From: Balanoglossus misakiensis
Lineage: Eukaryota; Hemichordata
DNA length: 64,000 bases
NCBI GenBank assembly: GCA_040954595.2
Contig: CM082595.2
Location: forward strand, 9,548,001 to 9,612,000
Direction of reading: 5' to 3'
The notes under the pieces are model-generated. The model made no database searches. It was given only the letters and a program-made list of their open reading frames with translations, and was not told where the DNA came from. This document shows, piece after piece, positions 45,931-58,997 of this stretch; within the stretch, counting starts at the first letter, position 1; every line of letters begins with the position of its first letter. The translations under genes were made by a program, and so were the position numbers.

Positions 45931-46353
45931 ATTTAATTTTTGCCCTTCTTGTCCCATGATTATATGTGTAATGTCTCATTTTCAATGTGTTTACATGTAT
46001 ATATGCAGAATCCATTTCAAACTAAGTGGGCATATTGTAGCGCCAATCTTATTTCTTAATCCGCACCACAGAACTGATGCAAGGTTTAGGACTGGAAATG
46101 TATGTGGCCATTGGCCGACACCCCGGGCGAGAGGTCTCCAATTATTTTCAGCACGTAGTGTGCTTCCCGGTTGATAACATCAATATGTGTAAATGCCAAA
46201 AACCCGACCTATTGTAATACCAGTCAAATTTTCTTTGTCATTTACCATTTTTCTCTTGCATATGAAGGTTTTTCTTAAAGAGTACATACCCATATACATT
46301 TGTATGGGAGCACACATCCCCACCCCCTGCCAACAATAATTGGACAACTTTAT

Positions 46354-46638
46354 TAGGGGCACAAGCCTATCGGGCTTGTGCCCCTATTGGTATTGTTGGA
46401 ATATTTCTTCTTTATTATTACGGGCCCAAGCCAAGCCAGGCTTGGGCCCGTATTGGTTTCGTTGGAATTTTTTAGGGCCCAAGCGCATACCAGCGCTTGG
46501 GCCCTATTGGTTTCGTTGGGGTTTTTTAGGGCCCAAGCGCATACCAGCGCTTGGGCCCTATTGGTTTCGTTGGGGTTTTTCTGTCTTTCCTTCTTTCTTC
46601 TTTCTTTACGGGCCCAAGCCAAGCCAGGCTTGGGCCCG
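46354..46638. mobile_element. Five stacked hairpin 5' ends
   Basis: Hairpins at 46354-46386 (GGGGCACAAGCC stem), 46421-46450, 46474-46505, 46528-46559 and 46609-46638 (GGGCCCAAGC stems). Each is followed by TATTGGT(A/T)T(T/C)GTTGG. They look like starts of the same or sister elements inserted into each other's heads. One sits right at the break in the right arm. Confidence 0.8.
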
Positions 46639-48323
46639 TATTGGTTTCGTTGGAATTTTTCTTTCTTTCTTTCTTTATTCTTGTGTCAATTCTTTGACCC
46701 ACGAGATCTCAGACACCGCTGCAGGTACACTTCTGAAACTTGCTACAGTGGTCAAGGTCAATGAGTAGTTGTGCATTGAACCCTTGAATTTTTAATTAGT
46801 CACATGACCTGGTGGCCATCTTGGATTTTCTGAAAAAATGCAAATCAAAGATCTCAGAAACTACAAGTCAGATCGACTTCAAATTTGGCATGCTGGTAGA
46901 CTACCTTCTGGCAATCATTTTTGTTATTGGAAATTATACTGACAAAGTTGCAATTTTTTGCTACAATTTTTTTTCTGAAATCTGGCTTAAATTTCAAAAA
47001 TCTTCTTCTCCAGAACCGGTGATAACCGAGTCATGCGGTTTGGGGTATGTGGTCACCTAACTGATGTCTATCAAGTTTGCGAAGATCATTGTGATTGGTT
47101 GAAGATTATGGCGGCCATATTGGATTTTCGAAAAACCATAGTAAAATTTCAAAAATCTTCTTCTCAAGAACCGGCGATAACTGAGTCACAAGATTTGGTG
47201 TGTGTGGTCATTAAACAGATGTCTATCAAGTTTGCGAAGCGGAATGTGATTGGTCGAAGATTATGGCGGCCATATTGGATTTTGTGAAAAATGATTAAAA
47301 AGTAAAAATTCCCTTTCTAGCCTAAAAATTGATAGCACAGAAATTCTTTTTACGGATATGAATCATCATATGCCAAGAATAAGCTATAAATATTTTGGTA
47401 ATTTTGGCAATGACCTTTGACCTACTTTTGACACATGATTTTTCTGCATATCTAATTCCAGGCTAACCAATAGGGCTATAAGTTTGGTTTTTGATGTATG
47501 TGGATTTCTATGTGATCCAAAAATTTTGCTATTTTTCATGACCCCATTGACCTCTGGTGACCTCATTAAATATGCACATACCTAATTACAGATGAACCAA
47601 TAGACCTATAAGTTTTGTTTTTGTTATACATGGACCAGTACGGGGTCAAAATATTTTGCCCAAATGTTGGGTGACCTCGGGTGACCTTTGACCTACTTTT
47701 GCATATCTTGACATCCACAGCAGATACAGCCTTGGCGTTTGGAGGTATGGGGCCATAATGAAAAGCCAAAGGTTTGGGTCACCTGTGACACCTGCTTAAC
47801 TCATTAATTATGTGCATACCTAATTCTAGGCTAGCCAAAAGGGCTAGAGGTCTGTTTTTTGTTGGACATGGACCACTATGGGTCAAAATTTTCTGCCCAA
47901 ATTTTGGATGACCTCAGATGACCTTTGACGTACTTTTGCATATCTCGGCATCCAAAGCAGGTACAGCCTTGGCATTTGGAGGTATGGGGCCATAATGAAA
48001 AGCCAAAGTTTTGGGTCACCTGTGACACCTGCTTTACGCATTATTTATGTGCATACCTAATTCCAGGCTAACAAAAAGGGCTAGAGGTCTGGTTTTTGTT
48101 GGACATGGACCACTATGGGTCAAAATTTTCTGCCCAAATGTTGGGTGACCTCTGGGTGACCTTTGACCTACTAAACACTTTAACAGCACCAAACATACAT
48201 ATAACCTTGATATTTCATGGGATAAAACAGCATTATGTTTCTACTCATTAATTATGTGCATATCTAATATCAGATCAGATAATAGAGCTTGGGCCCGGAC
48301 AATGCTGCTTGCAGCTTTAATCT
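46609..48323 (+). mobile_element. Hairpin-start non-autonomous unit 1
   Basis: Begins with a GGGCCCAAGC...GCTTGGGCCC hairpin and runs through the conserved body (TGGCGGCCATATTGG segments, then ~220-bp 'TGACCTTTGACCTACTTTTGCATATCTCGGCATCC' subrepeats, split). It ends AGAGCTTGGGCCCGGACAATG, then CTGCTTGCAGCTTTAAT (48289-48323). No coding function. Confidence 0.75.
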
Positions 48324-49741
48324 TTCTTTATTCTTGTGTCAATTCTTTGTCGCTCTAGATCTCAGACACCACTGCAGGTACACTTCTCAAACCTGCTACA
48401 GTGGTCAAGGTCAATGAGTAGATGTGCATTGAACCCTTGAATTTTTAATTAGTCACGTGACCTGGCGGCCATATTAGATTTTCTGAAAAAATGCAAATCT
48501 CAGATCTCAGAAACTACAAGTCAGATCGACTTCAAACTTGGTGTGCAGGTAGTCTACCTTCTACCCATCATTTTTGTAATTGGATATTTTGCTGTCAATG
48601 TTGCAGTTTTTTTGCTACAGTTGTTTTTCTGAAATCTGGTCAAAATTTCAAAAATCTTCTTCTCCAGAACCGGCGATAACCGAGTCACGCGGTTTGGGGT
48701 ATGTGGTCACCAAACTGAGGTCTATCAAGTTTGCGAAGATCATTGTGATTGGTGGAAGATTATGGCGGCCATATTGGATTTTCGAAAAACCCTAGTAAAA
48801 TTTCAAAAATCTTCTTCTCAAGAACCGGCGATAACCGAGTCACAAGATTTGGTGTGTGTGGTCATTAAACAGATGTCTATCAAGTTTGCGAAGATCATTG
48901 TGATTGGTCGAAGATTTTGGCGGCCATATTGGATTTTGTGAACAACGATTAAAAAGTAAAAATTCTGTTTCTAGCCTAAAAATTGATAGCACAGAAATTC
49001 TTTTTATGGATATGAATCATCATATGACAAGAATAAGCTATAAATATTTTGGTAATTTTGGCAATGACCTTTGACCTACGTTTGACGCATCATTTTTCTG
49101 CATATCTAATTCCAGGCTAACCAATAGGGCTATAAGTTTGGTTTTTGATGTATGTGGTTTTGTATGTGATCAAAAATTTTTGCTACTTTTCATGACCCCT
49201 TTGACCTCTGCTGACCTCATTAAATATGCGCATACCTAATTACAGATGAACCAAATGACCTAGAGGTTTGTTTTTTTCTGGACATGGATCAGTATGGGGT
49301 CAAAATATTTTGCCCAAATGTTGGATGACCTCGGGTGACCTTTGACCTACTTTTGCATATCTCGACATCCACAGCAGATACAGCCTTGGCGTTTGGAGGT
49401 ATGGGGCAATAATGAAAAGCCAAAGTTTTGGGTCACCTGTGACACCTGCTTAACTCATTATTTATGTGCATACCTAATTCCGGGCTAACCAAAAGGGCTA
49501 GAGGTCTGGTTTTTGTTGGACATGGACCACTATGGGTCAAAATTTTCTGCCCAAATTTTGGGTGACCTCAGATGACCTTTGACCTACTTAACACTATATC
49601 AGCACCAAACATAGATATAACCTTGATATTTCATGGGATAAAACACAGCATTATGTTTTTACTCATTAATTATGTGCATATCTAATAATCTGATCAGATA
49701 ATAGAGCTTGGGCCCGGACAATGCTGCTTGCAGCTTTAATC
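48324..49741 (+). mobile_element. Non-autonomous unit 2 (1418 bp)
   Basis: Starts at CTTTCTTTATTCTTGTGTC directly after the end of unit 1, without its own hairpin. Same body and same CTGCTTGCAGCTTTAAT end. Confidence 0.85.
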
Positions 49742-51158
49742 TTTCTTTCTTTCTTTCTTTATTCTTCTGTCATTTCTTTGTCGCTCTAGATCTCAGACAC
49801 CACTGCAGGTACAGTTCTCAAACTTGCTACAGTGGTCAAGGTCAATGAGTAGTCGTGCATTGAACCCATGAATTTTTAATTAGTCACATGACCTGGCGGC
49901 CATCTTGGATTTTCTGAAAAAATGCAAATCTCAGATCTCAGAAACTACAAGTCAGATCGACTTCAAATTTGGCGTGCAGGTAGACTACCTTCTGTCAAAC
50001 ATTTTTGTAATTGGAAATTATGCTGTCAATGTTGCAGTTTTTTTGCTACAATTTTTTTTCTGAAATCTGGCTTAAATTTCAAAAATCTTCTTCTCCAGAA
50101 CTGGTGATAACCGAGACATGGGGTTTGGGGTATGTGGTCACCTAACTGATGTCTATCAAGTTTGCGAAGATCATTGTGATTGGTCGAAGATTATGGCGGC
50201 CATATTGGATTTTCGAAAAACCCTAGTAAAATTTCAAAAATCTTCTTCTCGAGAACCGGCGATAACCGAGTCACAAGATTTTGTGTGTGTGGTCATTCAA
50301 CAGATGTCTATCAAGTTTGCGAAGAGGAATGTGATTGGTCGAAGATTATGGCGGCCATATTGGATTTTGTGAAAAACGATTAAAAAGTAAAAATTCCCTT
50401 TCTAGCCTAAAAATTGATAGCACAGAAATTCTTTTTATGGATATGAATCATCATATAACAAGAATAAGCTATAAATATTTTGGTAATTTTGGCAATGACC
50501 TTTGACCTACTTTTGACGCATTAATTTTCTGCATATCTAATTCCAGGCTAACCAATAGGGCTATAAGTTTGGTTTTTGATGTATGTGGATTTGTATGTGA
50601 TCAAAAAATTTTGGTACTTTTCATGACCCCTTTGACCTCTGCTGACCTCATTAAATATGCGCATACCTAATTACAGATGAACCAATAGACCTAGAGGTTT
50701 TGTTTTTGTTGGACAGGACAAGTATAGGGTCAAAATTTTTTACCCAAATTTTAGGTGACCTCTGGTGACCTTTGACCTAATTTCGCAAATCTCAGCATCC
50801 ACAGCAGATACAGCCTTGGCGTTTGGAGGTATGGTGCCATAATGAAAAGCCAAAGTTTTGGGTCACCTGTGACACCTGCTTAACTCATTATTTATGTGCA
50901 TACCTAATTCCGGGCTAACCAAAAGGGTTAGAGGTCTGGTTTTTGTTGGACATGGACCACTATGGGTCAAAATTTTCTGCCCAAACTGTGGGTGACCTCT
51001 GACCTACTTAACACTATATCAGCACTAAACATAGATATAATCTTGATATTTCATGGGATAAAACACAGCATTATGTTTCTACTCATTAATTATGTGCATA
51101 TCTAATAATCAGATCAGATAATAGAGCTTGGGCCCGGACAATGCTGCTTGCAGCTTTA
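49742..51158 (+). mobile_element. Non-autonomous unit 3 (1417 bp)
   Basis: Head-to-tail with units 2 and 4. Starts with a longer CTTT microsatellite and ends in CTGCTTGCAGCTTTAAT. Confidence 0.85.
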
Positions 51159-52573
51159 ATCTTTCTTTATTCTTATGTCAATCTTTGCTCTCCTAGATCT
51201 CTGAAACGGCTACAGGTACACTTCTCAAACTTGCTACAGTGGTCAAGGTCAATGAGTAGATGTGCAGTGGCTTGTGAATATTTAATTAGTCACGTGACCT
51301 GGCGGCCATATTGGATTTTCTGAAAATCTTTAAATGGCTTCTTCTCAAAAACCACAGGGCCAATCAAGTTCAAATTTGGTGTATGGTACACATGTCCTCT
51401 GCCCTTCAAAGTTTGACAATAAAATCCTGAGCGGTCACGTGACTTTGGCCGCCATATTGGATTTTCGAAAAAGTACAGTAAAATCTTCAAAAATCTTCTT
51501 CTCCAGAACCGGCAATAACCGAGTCATGGGATTTAGGGTATGACATCACCTAACTGATGTCTATCAAGTTTGCGAAGAGCGTTGTGATTGGTCGAAGATT
51601 ATGGCGGCCATATTGGATTTTGTAAAAACCAGCGAAAATTAAGAAATCATATTTCTAGTCTAAAAATAGATAGCATACACATTCTTTTTATGGATATGAG
51701 TCGTGATATGACTAGAATATGTTGCAAATATTTTGGAAATTTTCACATGACCTTTGACCTACTTTTTTAAGAACCTGCATATATGCATATATAGCTCATA
51801 CTACGTGTTCTAAATGTACCAGAGTTCTGATTTTTGTGCACATTGGTATCATCCCTGCCAGGACCTACCCCAAATATTTTGGTAATTTTGGCAATGACCT
51901 TTGACCTACTTTTGACACATCGTTTTTTTCTGCATATCTAATTCCAGGCTAACCTATAGGGCTATGATTTTGGTTTTTGATGTATGTGGATTTGTATGTG
52001 ATCAAAAAATTTCGCTACTTATCATGACCCCTTTGACCTCTGCTGACCTCATTAAATATGCGCATACCTAATTACAGATGAACCAATAGACCTAGATGTT
52101 TGGTTTCTGTTGGACATGAACCAGTATTGGGTCAAATTTTTTTGGCCAAATGTTGGGTGACCTCGGATGACCTTTGACCTACTTTTGCATATCTCGACAT
52201 CCACAGCAGATACAGCCTTGGCGTTTGGAGGTATGGGGCCATAATGAAAAGCCAAAGTTTTGGGTCACCTGTGACACCTGCTTAACTCATTATTTATGTG
52301 CATACCTAATTTCGGGCTAACCAAAAGGGCTAGAGATCTGGATTTTGTTGGACATGGACCACTATGGGTCAAAATTTTCTGCCCAAATTGTGGGTGACCT
52401 CTGGGTGACCTTTGACCTACTTAACACTATATCAACACCAAACATAGATATAACCTTGATATTTCATGGGATAAAACACAGCATTATGTTCCTACTCATT
52501 AATTATGTGCATATCTAATAATCAGATCAGATAATAGAGCTTGGGCCCGGACAATGCTGCTTGCAGCTTTAAT
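51159..52573 (+). mobile_element. Non-autonomous unit 4 (1415 bp)
   Basis: Same order, with a diverged first half (51320-51480 carries a different CCGCCATATTGGATTTTCG block). Ends in CTGCTTGCAGCTTTAAT and abuts the hairpin of the next element at TTAGGGCCCAAGC. Confidence 0.8.
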
Positions 52574-54178
52574 TAGGGCCCAAGCCCAGCAGGCTTGGGC
52601 CCTATTGGTATTACTGGGGTTTTTCTTCTACTTCTTCTTCTTCTTGTGTCATTTTTTTGTCCAGCTAGATCTTGAAAACGGCTGAACCTACAAATCTCAC
52701 ATTTGGCACAATGGTGCAGGCCAATGAGAGCTAGTGCAGTACCCTTGTGAATGTTAAATTAGTCACGTGACCTGATGACCATATATGGGCAAAGTTTTCA
52801 AATCGACCTAATTTGCATATGAATGGAGATATCAAAATTCTTTTAGCAACTTTTGCGGACCATGTGGCCAGGGTTCTACATGCCAAATGTCAAGGCCATT
52901 GGCCATTCCAATTTTGAGAAGAAGATTTTTAAGTATTATTTTTCATATTTTTTACCAAGCCATGGGCCTATACTTTCCATAGTAAAGCCATGACCACATA
53001 TTATTTTGGATAAATATGCATACATATCTCAAAATCTGTCAGGCCAATCTTCTTCAACTTTGGTATGCAGCTAGCCTAGCATTTGTCAATAATTTCAAGC
53101 GAAAAAAAATAGTATGAAAAATCGACCGATTTTTTTATATTAATTTTTTTATTAAATAATACCTTTACTTATACCTCTATGGATAAGCTATGTCCATGTC
53201 TTATTGTGGAATTCTGGTCTGTGCAATAGTCCTGTACAGTGACTGTCTATTGGTCGGTGAGCACAATGGCACCAAAATAAAAGGCACAATTTTAGGCTCA
53301 CCTGTAACACCTGCTTAACTCATTAATTATGTGCATACCTAATTCTGGGCTAACTAAGAGGGCTAGAGGTTTCGTTCTTGTGGGACATGGACCAGTATAC
53401 GGTCAAAATTTCTTGCCCAAATTTTGGGTGACCTCAGGTGACCTTTGACCTACTTTCCTATATCTTGGCATCCAGAGCAGGTACAGACTTGGCGTTTGGA
53501 GGGTTGGGACTAAAATTGAAAAGGCAACACTGGGGGTCACCTGTGACACCTGCTTAACTCATTAATTATGTGCATACCTAATTCTGGGTTAACTAAGAGG
53601 GCTAGAGGTTTCGTTCTTGTGGGACATGGACCAGTATAGGGTCAAAATTTCTTGCCCAAATTTTGGGTGACCTCAGGTGACCTTTGACCTACTTTCCTAT
53701 ATCTCTGCATCCAGAGCAGGTATAGACTTGGCGTTTGGAGGGTTGGGACTAAAATTGAAAAGCCAAAATTGGGGTCACCTGTGACACCTGCTTATCTCAT
53801 TAATTATGTGCATACCTAATTCCAGGCTAAGCAATAGGGCTAGAGGTTTGATTTATGCTGACCATGGACCAGTATGGGGTCAAAATTTTTTGCCCAAATT
53901 TTGGGTGACCTTTGACCTACTTTACCATATCTCGGCATCCACAGCAGATACAGCCTTGGCATTTGGAGGGATGGAACTCCTGATGGAGCCTTACACTTTA
54001 TCTCATTAATTATGCGCATACCTAATTGTAGGCGAACCATAGGGCTAGAGATTTTGTTCTTGTGGGACACGGACCAGTATGGGGGTCAAAATTTCTTGCC
54101 CAAATTTTGGGTGACCTCTTATGACCTTTGACCTTCGGCTTAAGCTTGGGCCCGTCATCGCTGCTTGCAGCTATATTT
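52574..54178 (+). mobile_element. Sister-family unit, about 1.6 kb
   Basis: Starts with a hairpin (TAGGGCCCAAGCCCAGCAGG...). The body has about three 235-bp subrepeats (53300-54130) with GTGACACCTGCTTAACTCATTAATTATG phrases, and it ends AAGCTTGGGCCCGTCATCG, CTGCTTGCAGCTATATTT. Inserted between unit 4 and unit 5. Confidence 0.75.
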
Positions 54179-56300
54179 AGGGGCACAAGCCTATCGGGCT
54201 TGTGCCCCTATTGGTATTGTTGGAATATTTCTTCTTTATTATTAGGGCCCAAGCGCATACCAGCGCTTGGGCCCTATTGGTTTCGTTGGGGTTTTTCTGT
54301 CTTTCCTTCTTTCTTCTTTCTTCTTCTTTCTTTATTCTTGTGTCAATTCTTTGTCGCTCTAGATCTCAGACACCACTGCAGGTACACTTCTCAAACTTGC
54401 TACAGTGGTCAAGGTCAATGAGTAGATGTGCATTGAACCCTTGAATTTTTAATTAGTCACGTGACCTGGCGGCCATATTAGATTTCTGAAAAAATGCAAA
54501 TCTCAGATCTCAGAAACTACAAGTCAGATCGACTTCAAACTTGGTGTGCAGGTAGTCTACCTTCTACCCATCATTTTTGTAATTGGATATTTTGCTGTCA
54601 ATGTTGCAGTTTTTTTGCTACAGTTGTTTTTCTGAAATCTGGTCAAAATTTCAAAAATCTTCTTCTCCAGAACCGGCGATAACCGAGTCACGCGGTTTGG
54701 GGTATGTGGTCACCAAACTGAGGTCTATCAAGTTTGCGAAGATCATTGTGATTGGTCGAAGATTATGGCGGCCATATTGGATTTTCGAAAAACCCTAGTA
54801 AAATTTCAAAAATCTTCTTCTCAAGAACCGGCGATAACCGAGTCACAAGATTTGGTGTGTGTGGTCATTAAACAGATGTCTATCAAGTTTGCGAAGATCA
54901 TTGTGATTGGTCGAAGATTTTGGCGGCCATATTGGATTTTGTGAACAACGATTAAAAAGTAAAAATTCTGTTTCTAGCCTAAAAATTGATAGCACAGAAA
55001 TTCTTTTTATGGATATGAATCATCATATGACAAGAATAAGCTATAAATATTTTGGTAATTTTGGCAATGACCTTTGACCTACTTTTGACGCATCATTTTT
55101 CTGCATATCTAATTCCAGGCTAACCAATAGGGCTATAAGTTTGGTTTTTGATGTATGTGGTTTTGTATGTGATCAAAAATTTTTGCTACTTTTCATGACC
55201 CCTTTGACCTCTGCTGACCTCATTAAATATGCGCATACCTAATTACAGATGAACCAAATGACCTAGAGGTTTGTTTTTTTCTGGACATGGATCAGTATGG
55301 GGTCAAAATATTTTGCCCAAATGTTGGATGACCTCGGGTGACCTTTGACCTACTTTTGCATATCTCGACATCCACAGCAGATACAGCCTTGGCGTTTGGA
55401 GGTATGGGGCCATAATGAAAAGCCAAAGTTTTGGGTCACCTGTGACACCTGCTTAACTCATTAAGTATGCGCATACCTAATTACAGACGAACTAATAGAT
55501 CTAGAGTTTTTGTTTTTTTTGGACATGGACCAGTATTTGGTCAAAGAATTTTGGGTGACCTCAGTGACCTTTTACCTACTTTCTCATATCTTGGCATCCA
55601 CTGCAGGTACAGGCTTAGCATTTGGAGGGATGGAACACCTCACCGAATCCCACAATTTACCCCATTAATTATTCGCATATATAATTCCAAGCGAACCAAT
55701 AGGGCTAGAGGTGTGTTTTTGTTGAATTCAAAAGTTTTTGCCCAAATTTTGGATGAACTGAGGTGACTTTTAACCTACTTTACCATATCTCGGCACCAAC
55801 AGTAGCTACAGCCTTGTCCTTTCGAGGGATGGGATCAAAATTAAAAGGCAAATTTTGGGGTCACCTGTGACACCTGCTTGACTCATTAATTACGTGCATA
55901 CCTGATTCCAGGCCTACCAAATGGAATAGAGGTCTGGTTTTTGTTGAACATGGACCAATATGGGGTCACAATCTTTTGCCAAAATTTAGGGTGACCTGAC
56001 CTGACCTTTACAGGAGTTACATCCTTTGTTTTTTGAGGGATGGGACAAAAATGAAAAGCTAAATTTTGGGTTAATCTGTGACACCTTCTTAACCTCATTA
56101 ATTATGCACATACCTAATTCCAGGCTAACCAACACAGCTAGCAGTTCCATTTCAGTTGGGCATGGACCAGTATGGCATCAAAATATTTTGGAGCAATTTT
56201 TTTGTGAACTTTGACCTAATTTTACAAATCTCGGCATCCAGGGCAGATACCGCTTTACTCATGTTGTCGGACACCTTACCACATTAAATTTTACGCTGAC
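54177..56300 (+). mobile_element. Unit 5 with two hairpin starts, tail lost
   Basis: Hairpins at 54177-54209 and 54244-54275 repeat the 46354 pattern, including the same spacer. From 54330 to 55450 it is nearly identical to unit 2 (48345-49450). Beyond that it diverges into degenerate GTGACCT-rich subrepeats. No CTGCTTGCAG end is found, so the tail is lost or decayed. Confidence 0.75.
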
Positions 56301-58470
56301 CAATAGTGGCAGAAGGGAAGCTGGGACCAGTATGGGACCAAATTTTTGACAAATTTTTGGGTAACCTTGGGATGACCTTTTAGTTTTCATTATCGTGATA
56401 TGTTGAAACACTTAATGCGTTCTTATACTTCACCTCCTTATTTTGCCTACAACAAATAGTATCCTTAAAAATAAGAGGGCTTACATGTTTTGTGTTTTGG
56501 ATCTCCACTAGTATGTGACAACATTATTTGAGAAATATTTGTGTATTAGACCTTCAAGTTTTCTTTATCTTGGTATCCGGAAAATCTACCAAACCAGATA
56601 TATTGTACAGAGTACAGAGAGACATGAAAGTCAGACGTGGACATTTTGTTTTAAGTGGTCAGCGACCTATAATGTAGACTAAAATAAAGAGATGACTACA
56701 GTAAAAGGCTTATGTTAAAAAGCAATGATTCAACTTACAGGTTTATCTGAAGCACATAAAACAAATGGTTGACATCAGTTGAGGTTGGTTTTTGTTATTG
56801 CAAGAAACTAAACAAACACAGATTACAATTGTTCACAGTTTTAAGCAATTATATCCAGCTGACAATGGCCAAGTATAATAATAACTAATAATAATAACTA
56901 AATAATAAGTTCAGACACCATTTAATTTCTGAAAAAGAGGATTAGTGAAATTAAGTTAGCATCTTTCTAAATTGTTTGAACATCCATTTGATACAGTGCA
57001 TATTTAACACGACAAATACTTAAGAACATATATGTATTATGAGGACATATCTAGTATACAACAAAGCAAATCTGACCTTGACAAAAGTCTACTTGAATTT
57101 TAAAATACAGTTCAGCATATCCATTAAGACATTTCTTGTTGTGCACAATTTTAGAAAATCAAACGGGACATAGCATTGACAGAAATAGTCATTAAACGTA
57201 ATCTGACAACTTGATTGTGTACAAGCCTTAATTGCAGATCATTTGTTAAAGGTACAAAGTAGCTTTTGTTTGCCCTTTTTGATATCATTCAAGAATACAG
57301 AGAGTACCTGCATTAAGTCACTGACTGTGCAATATGCTGTCAGTGCATAACCTAAAAAGGGGTCAGTAAATACCCCTTTGCTGTAAGTAAAGTTGTGATT
57401 TTGTGTGTGATACGAAATGAATACCTGTACCAAAGTACGTTTCCTTTTGACAAATAACATTGCCATGGCATTGTACATGGCAGTTATACATGAAAGAATA
57501 CTACACTCTGAGATCTCATGCCAAGATCCATGTGGTCTAAATAGTTTGCAACACTGGCTATATATTCAAATACATGGATAAAAGTTTAGCACACAGTGGA
57601 AAACTGGGTGGACATCATAAATTATTTATGTGAATGTTCAATCTTGTATGTTGATATACAAGCATAGTTCACCAGTACAGTACTGTACTGGTAAACACAG
57701 AGCATTAATCCTTTAAGTCGCTGCACACACACACAGTTTATTAGGCTGTTCACAATACTCAGAACGGGTCTGGCCGACCTTTGTCCGGACAATTTTTGTC
57801 CCAGTTGAATGGGTTGGTTTGTATCCTACTCTGGTCCCACTACGGTGTGTGTGGACACGTTTTGTCCGAATCTGGTCCCAGATTGACATAATAGTGTAGT
57901 CCATCGTTTGACAATGAAGAAAATCGTATGAACAACCATTAGAGGACCAACATGGTTCTGCTTTATAAGGTGAAAGGTTGGCGAGACACCACTGGCCAGG
58001 ACTGTGCCAATCACAATGTGAACGGGGACTAAAGATTAGCTTGTCTTGTCACAATCATCAGTGACACGTTTTGCCCGGCCATGGGCCCAGATGTGAACCC
58101 ACCATAAGTAGGGGCGCTGAGGCTTAGTCCCATGGACAATGGGTTGCGGAGAGGTGTTACAGTAATTCTTTACACCGGCTCCGGTCTGACCGGCAAATGC
58201 TGTCTCAAATCTAAGCAATTTCAGAACCACTAAACACTGTCCACACCTGATTCTTTAAGATGGTATCTGATCTGAGACGCTTCAGAACCGTCTTAATGGT
58301 GTGTATGTGACCCTATACAGTTTACCGTGTTTCAATAAGTCAAACAACAGGTCCAGTTTTGAATATTAAGTCAACACAAAATGAAAATACATAATTATTT
58401 GATTGAAACCATTCTTGATAATACAAATGACAATTTCAAATCATGTTATAAAATAACTATCTTGACTCAA
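56300..58470. other. No recognised gene
   Basis: AT-rich sequence with short ORFs only. A stretch near 57720-58330 contains recurring GTCC/GGACAAAA and TCTGGTCCCA phrases in both orientations, as in many non-autonomous DNA elements, but I could not define ends. Confidence 0.4.
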
Positions 58471-58668
58471 AATTGGCTATTTACATGGAATACCAAACAT
58501 CAAGAAACTTATTTCAGAATAAAAAGTACAACTTAAATTATTTCTATTACTCTCATAATGCAGGCAAATATCTTTACTGTAATAAAAAATCATCCAGTAC
58601 AATAAGTTGTTCAAAATACAGTATTTCATGTTTCTTTTTACAAAATGCAATATATACGCTATACCACA

Positions 58669-58912
58669 CAGTATTAAAAGCAGGTGAATTATGTACATGT
58701 ACTCAATATTGCATACCATATGATCATACAAACAAATGTACACACAGAAGTGAATACCCCATGGTGTAGCAATAAAATTGTTAAATTACACAGTATTAAA
58801 AGCAGGTGAATTATGTACATGTACTCAATATTGCATACCATATGATCATACAAACAAATTTACACACAGAAGTGAATACCCCATGGTGTAGCAATAAAAT
58901 TGTTAAATTGTA
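58669..58912 (+). repeat. 122-bp tandem duplication
   Basis: Two nearly identical adjacent copies, each starting GTATTAAAAGCAGGTGAATT and ending CAATAAAATTGTTAAATT, differing at about one position. Confidence 0.95.
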
Positions 58913-58997
58913 ATTATATCATACCAAGCAGCAATGTAAATTGTTCTAAAATACTTTTTATATTTAACATAGATTTTATATATACATAGAAAATGAC

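Larger units (their letters stand above)
33990..46350 (-). repeat. Right arm of giant inverted repeat
   Basis: Mirror image of the left arm in colinear order (block pairs are given in the left-arm entry). It begins near the shared AAACAAGATGGCGTCGCTGC phrase (34048) and reaches TGCCAACAATAATTGGACAACTTTATT (46329-46354). There a hairpin-start element array interrupts it. It also contains an inserted TIR element (37196-41047) that the left arm lacks. Confidence 0.75.

Noticed and set aside
46340-46768. ORFs with repeated LGPYWFRW / RAQA blocks
   Set aside because: Translation of the stacked hairpin heads, not a protein repeat gene.
48491-54798. Repeated 60-85-codon ORFs in the unit array (e.g. 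MQISDLRNYKSDRLQ)
   Set aside because: They recur only because the units recur, differ by frameshifts between units and show no domain.
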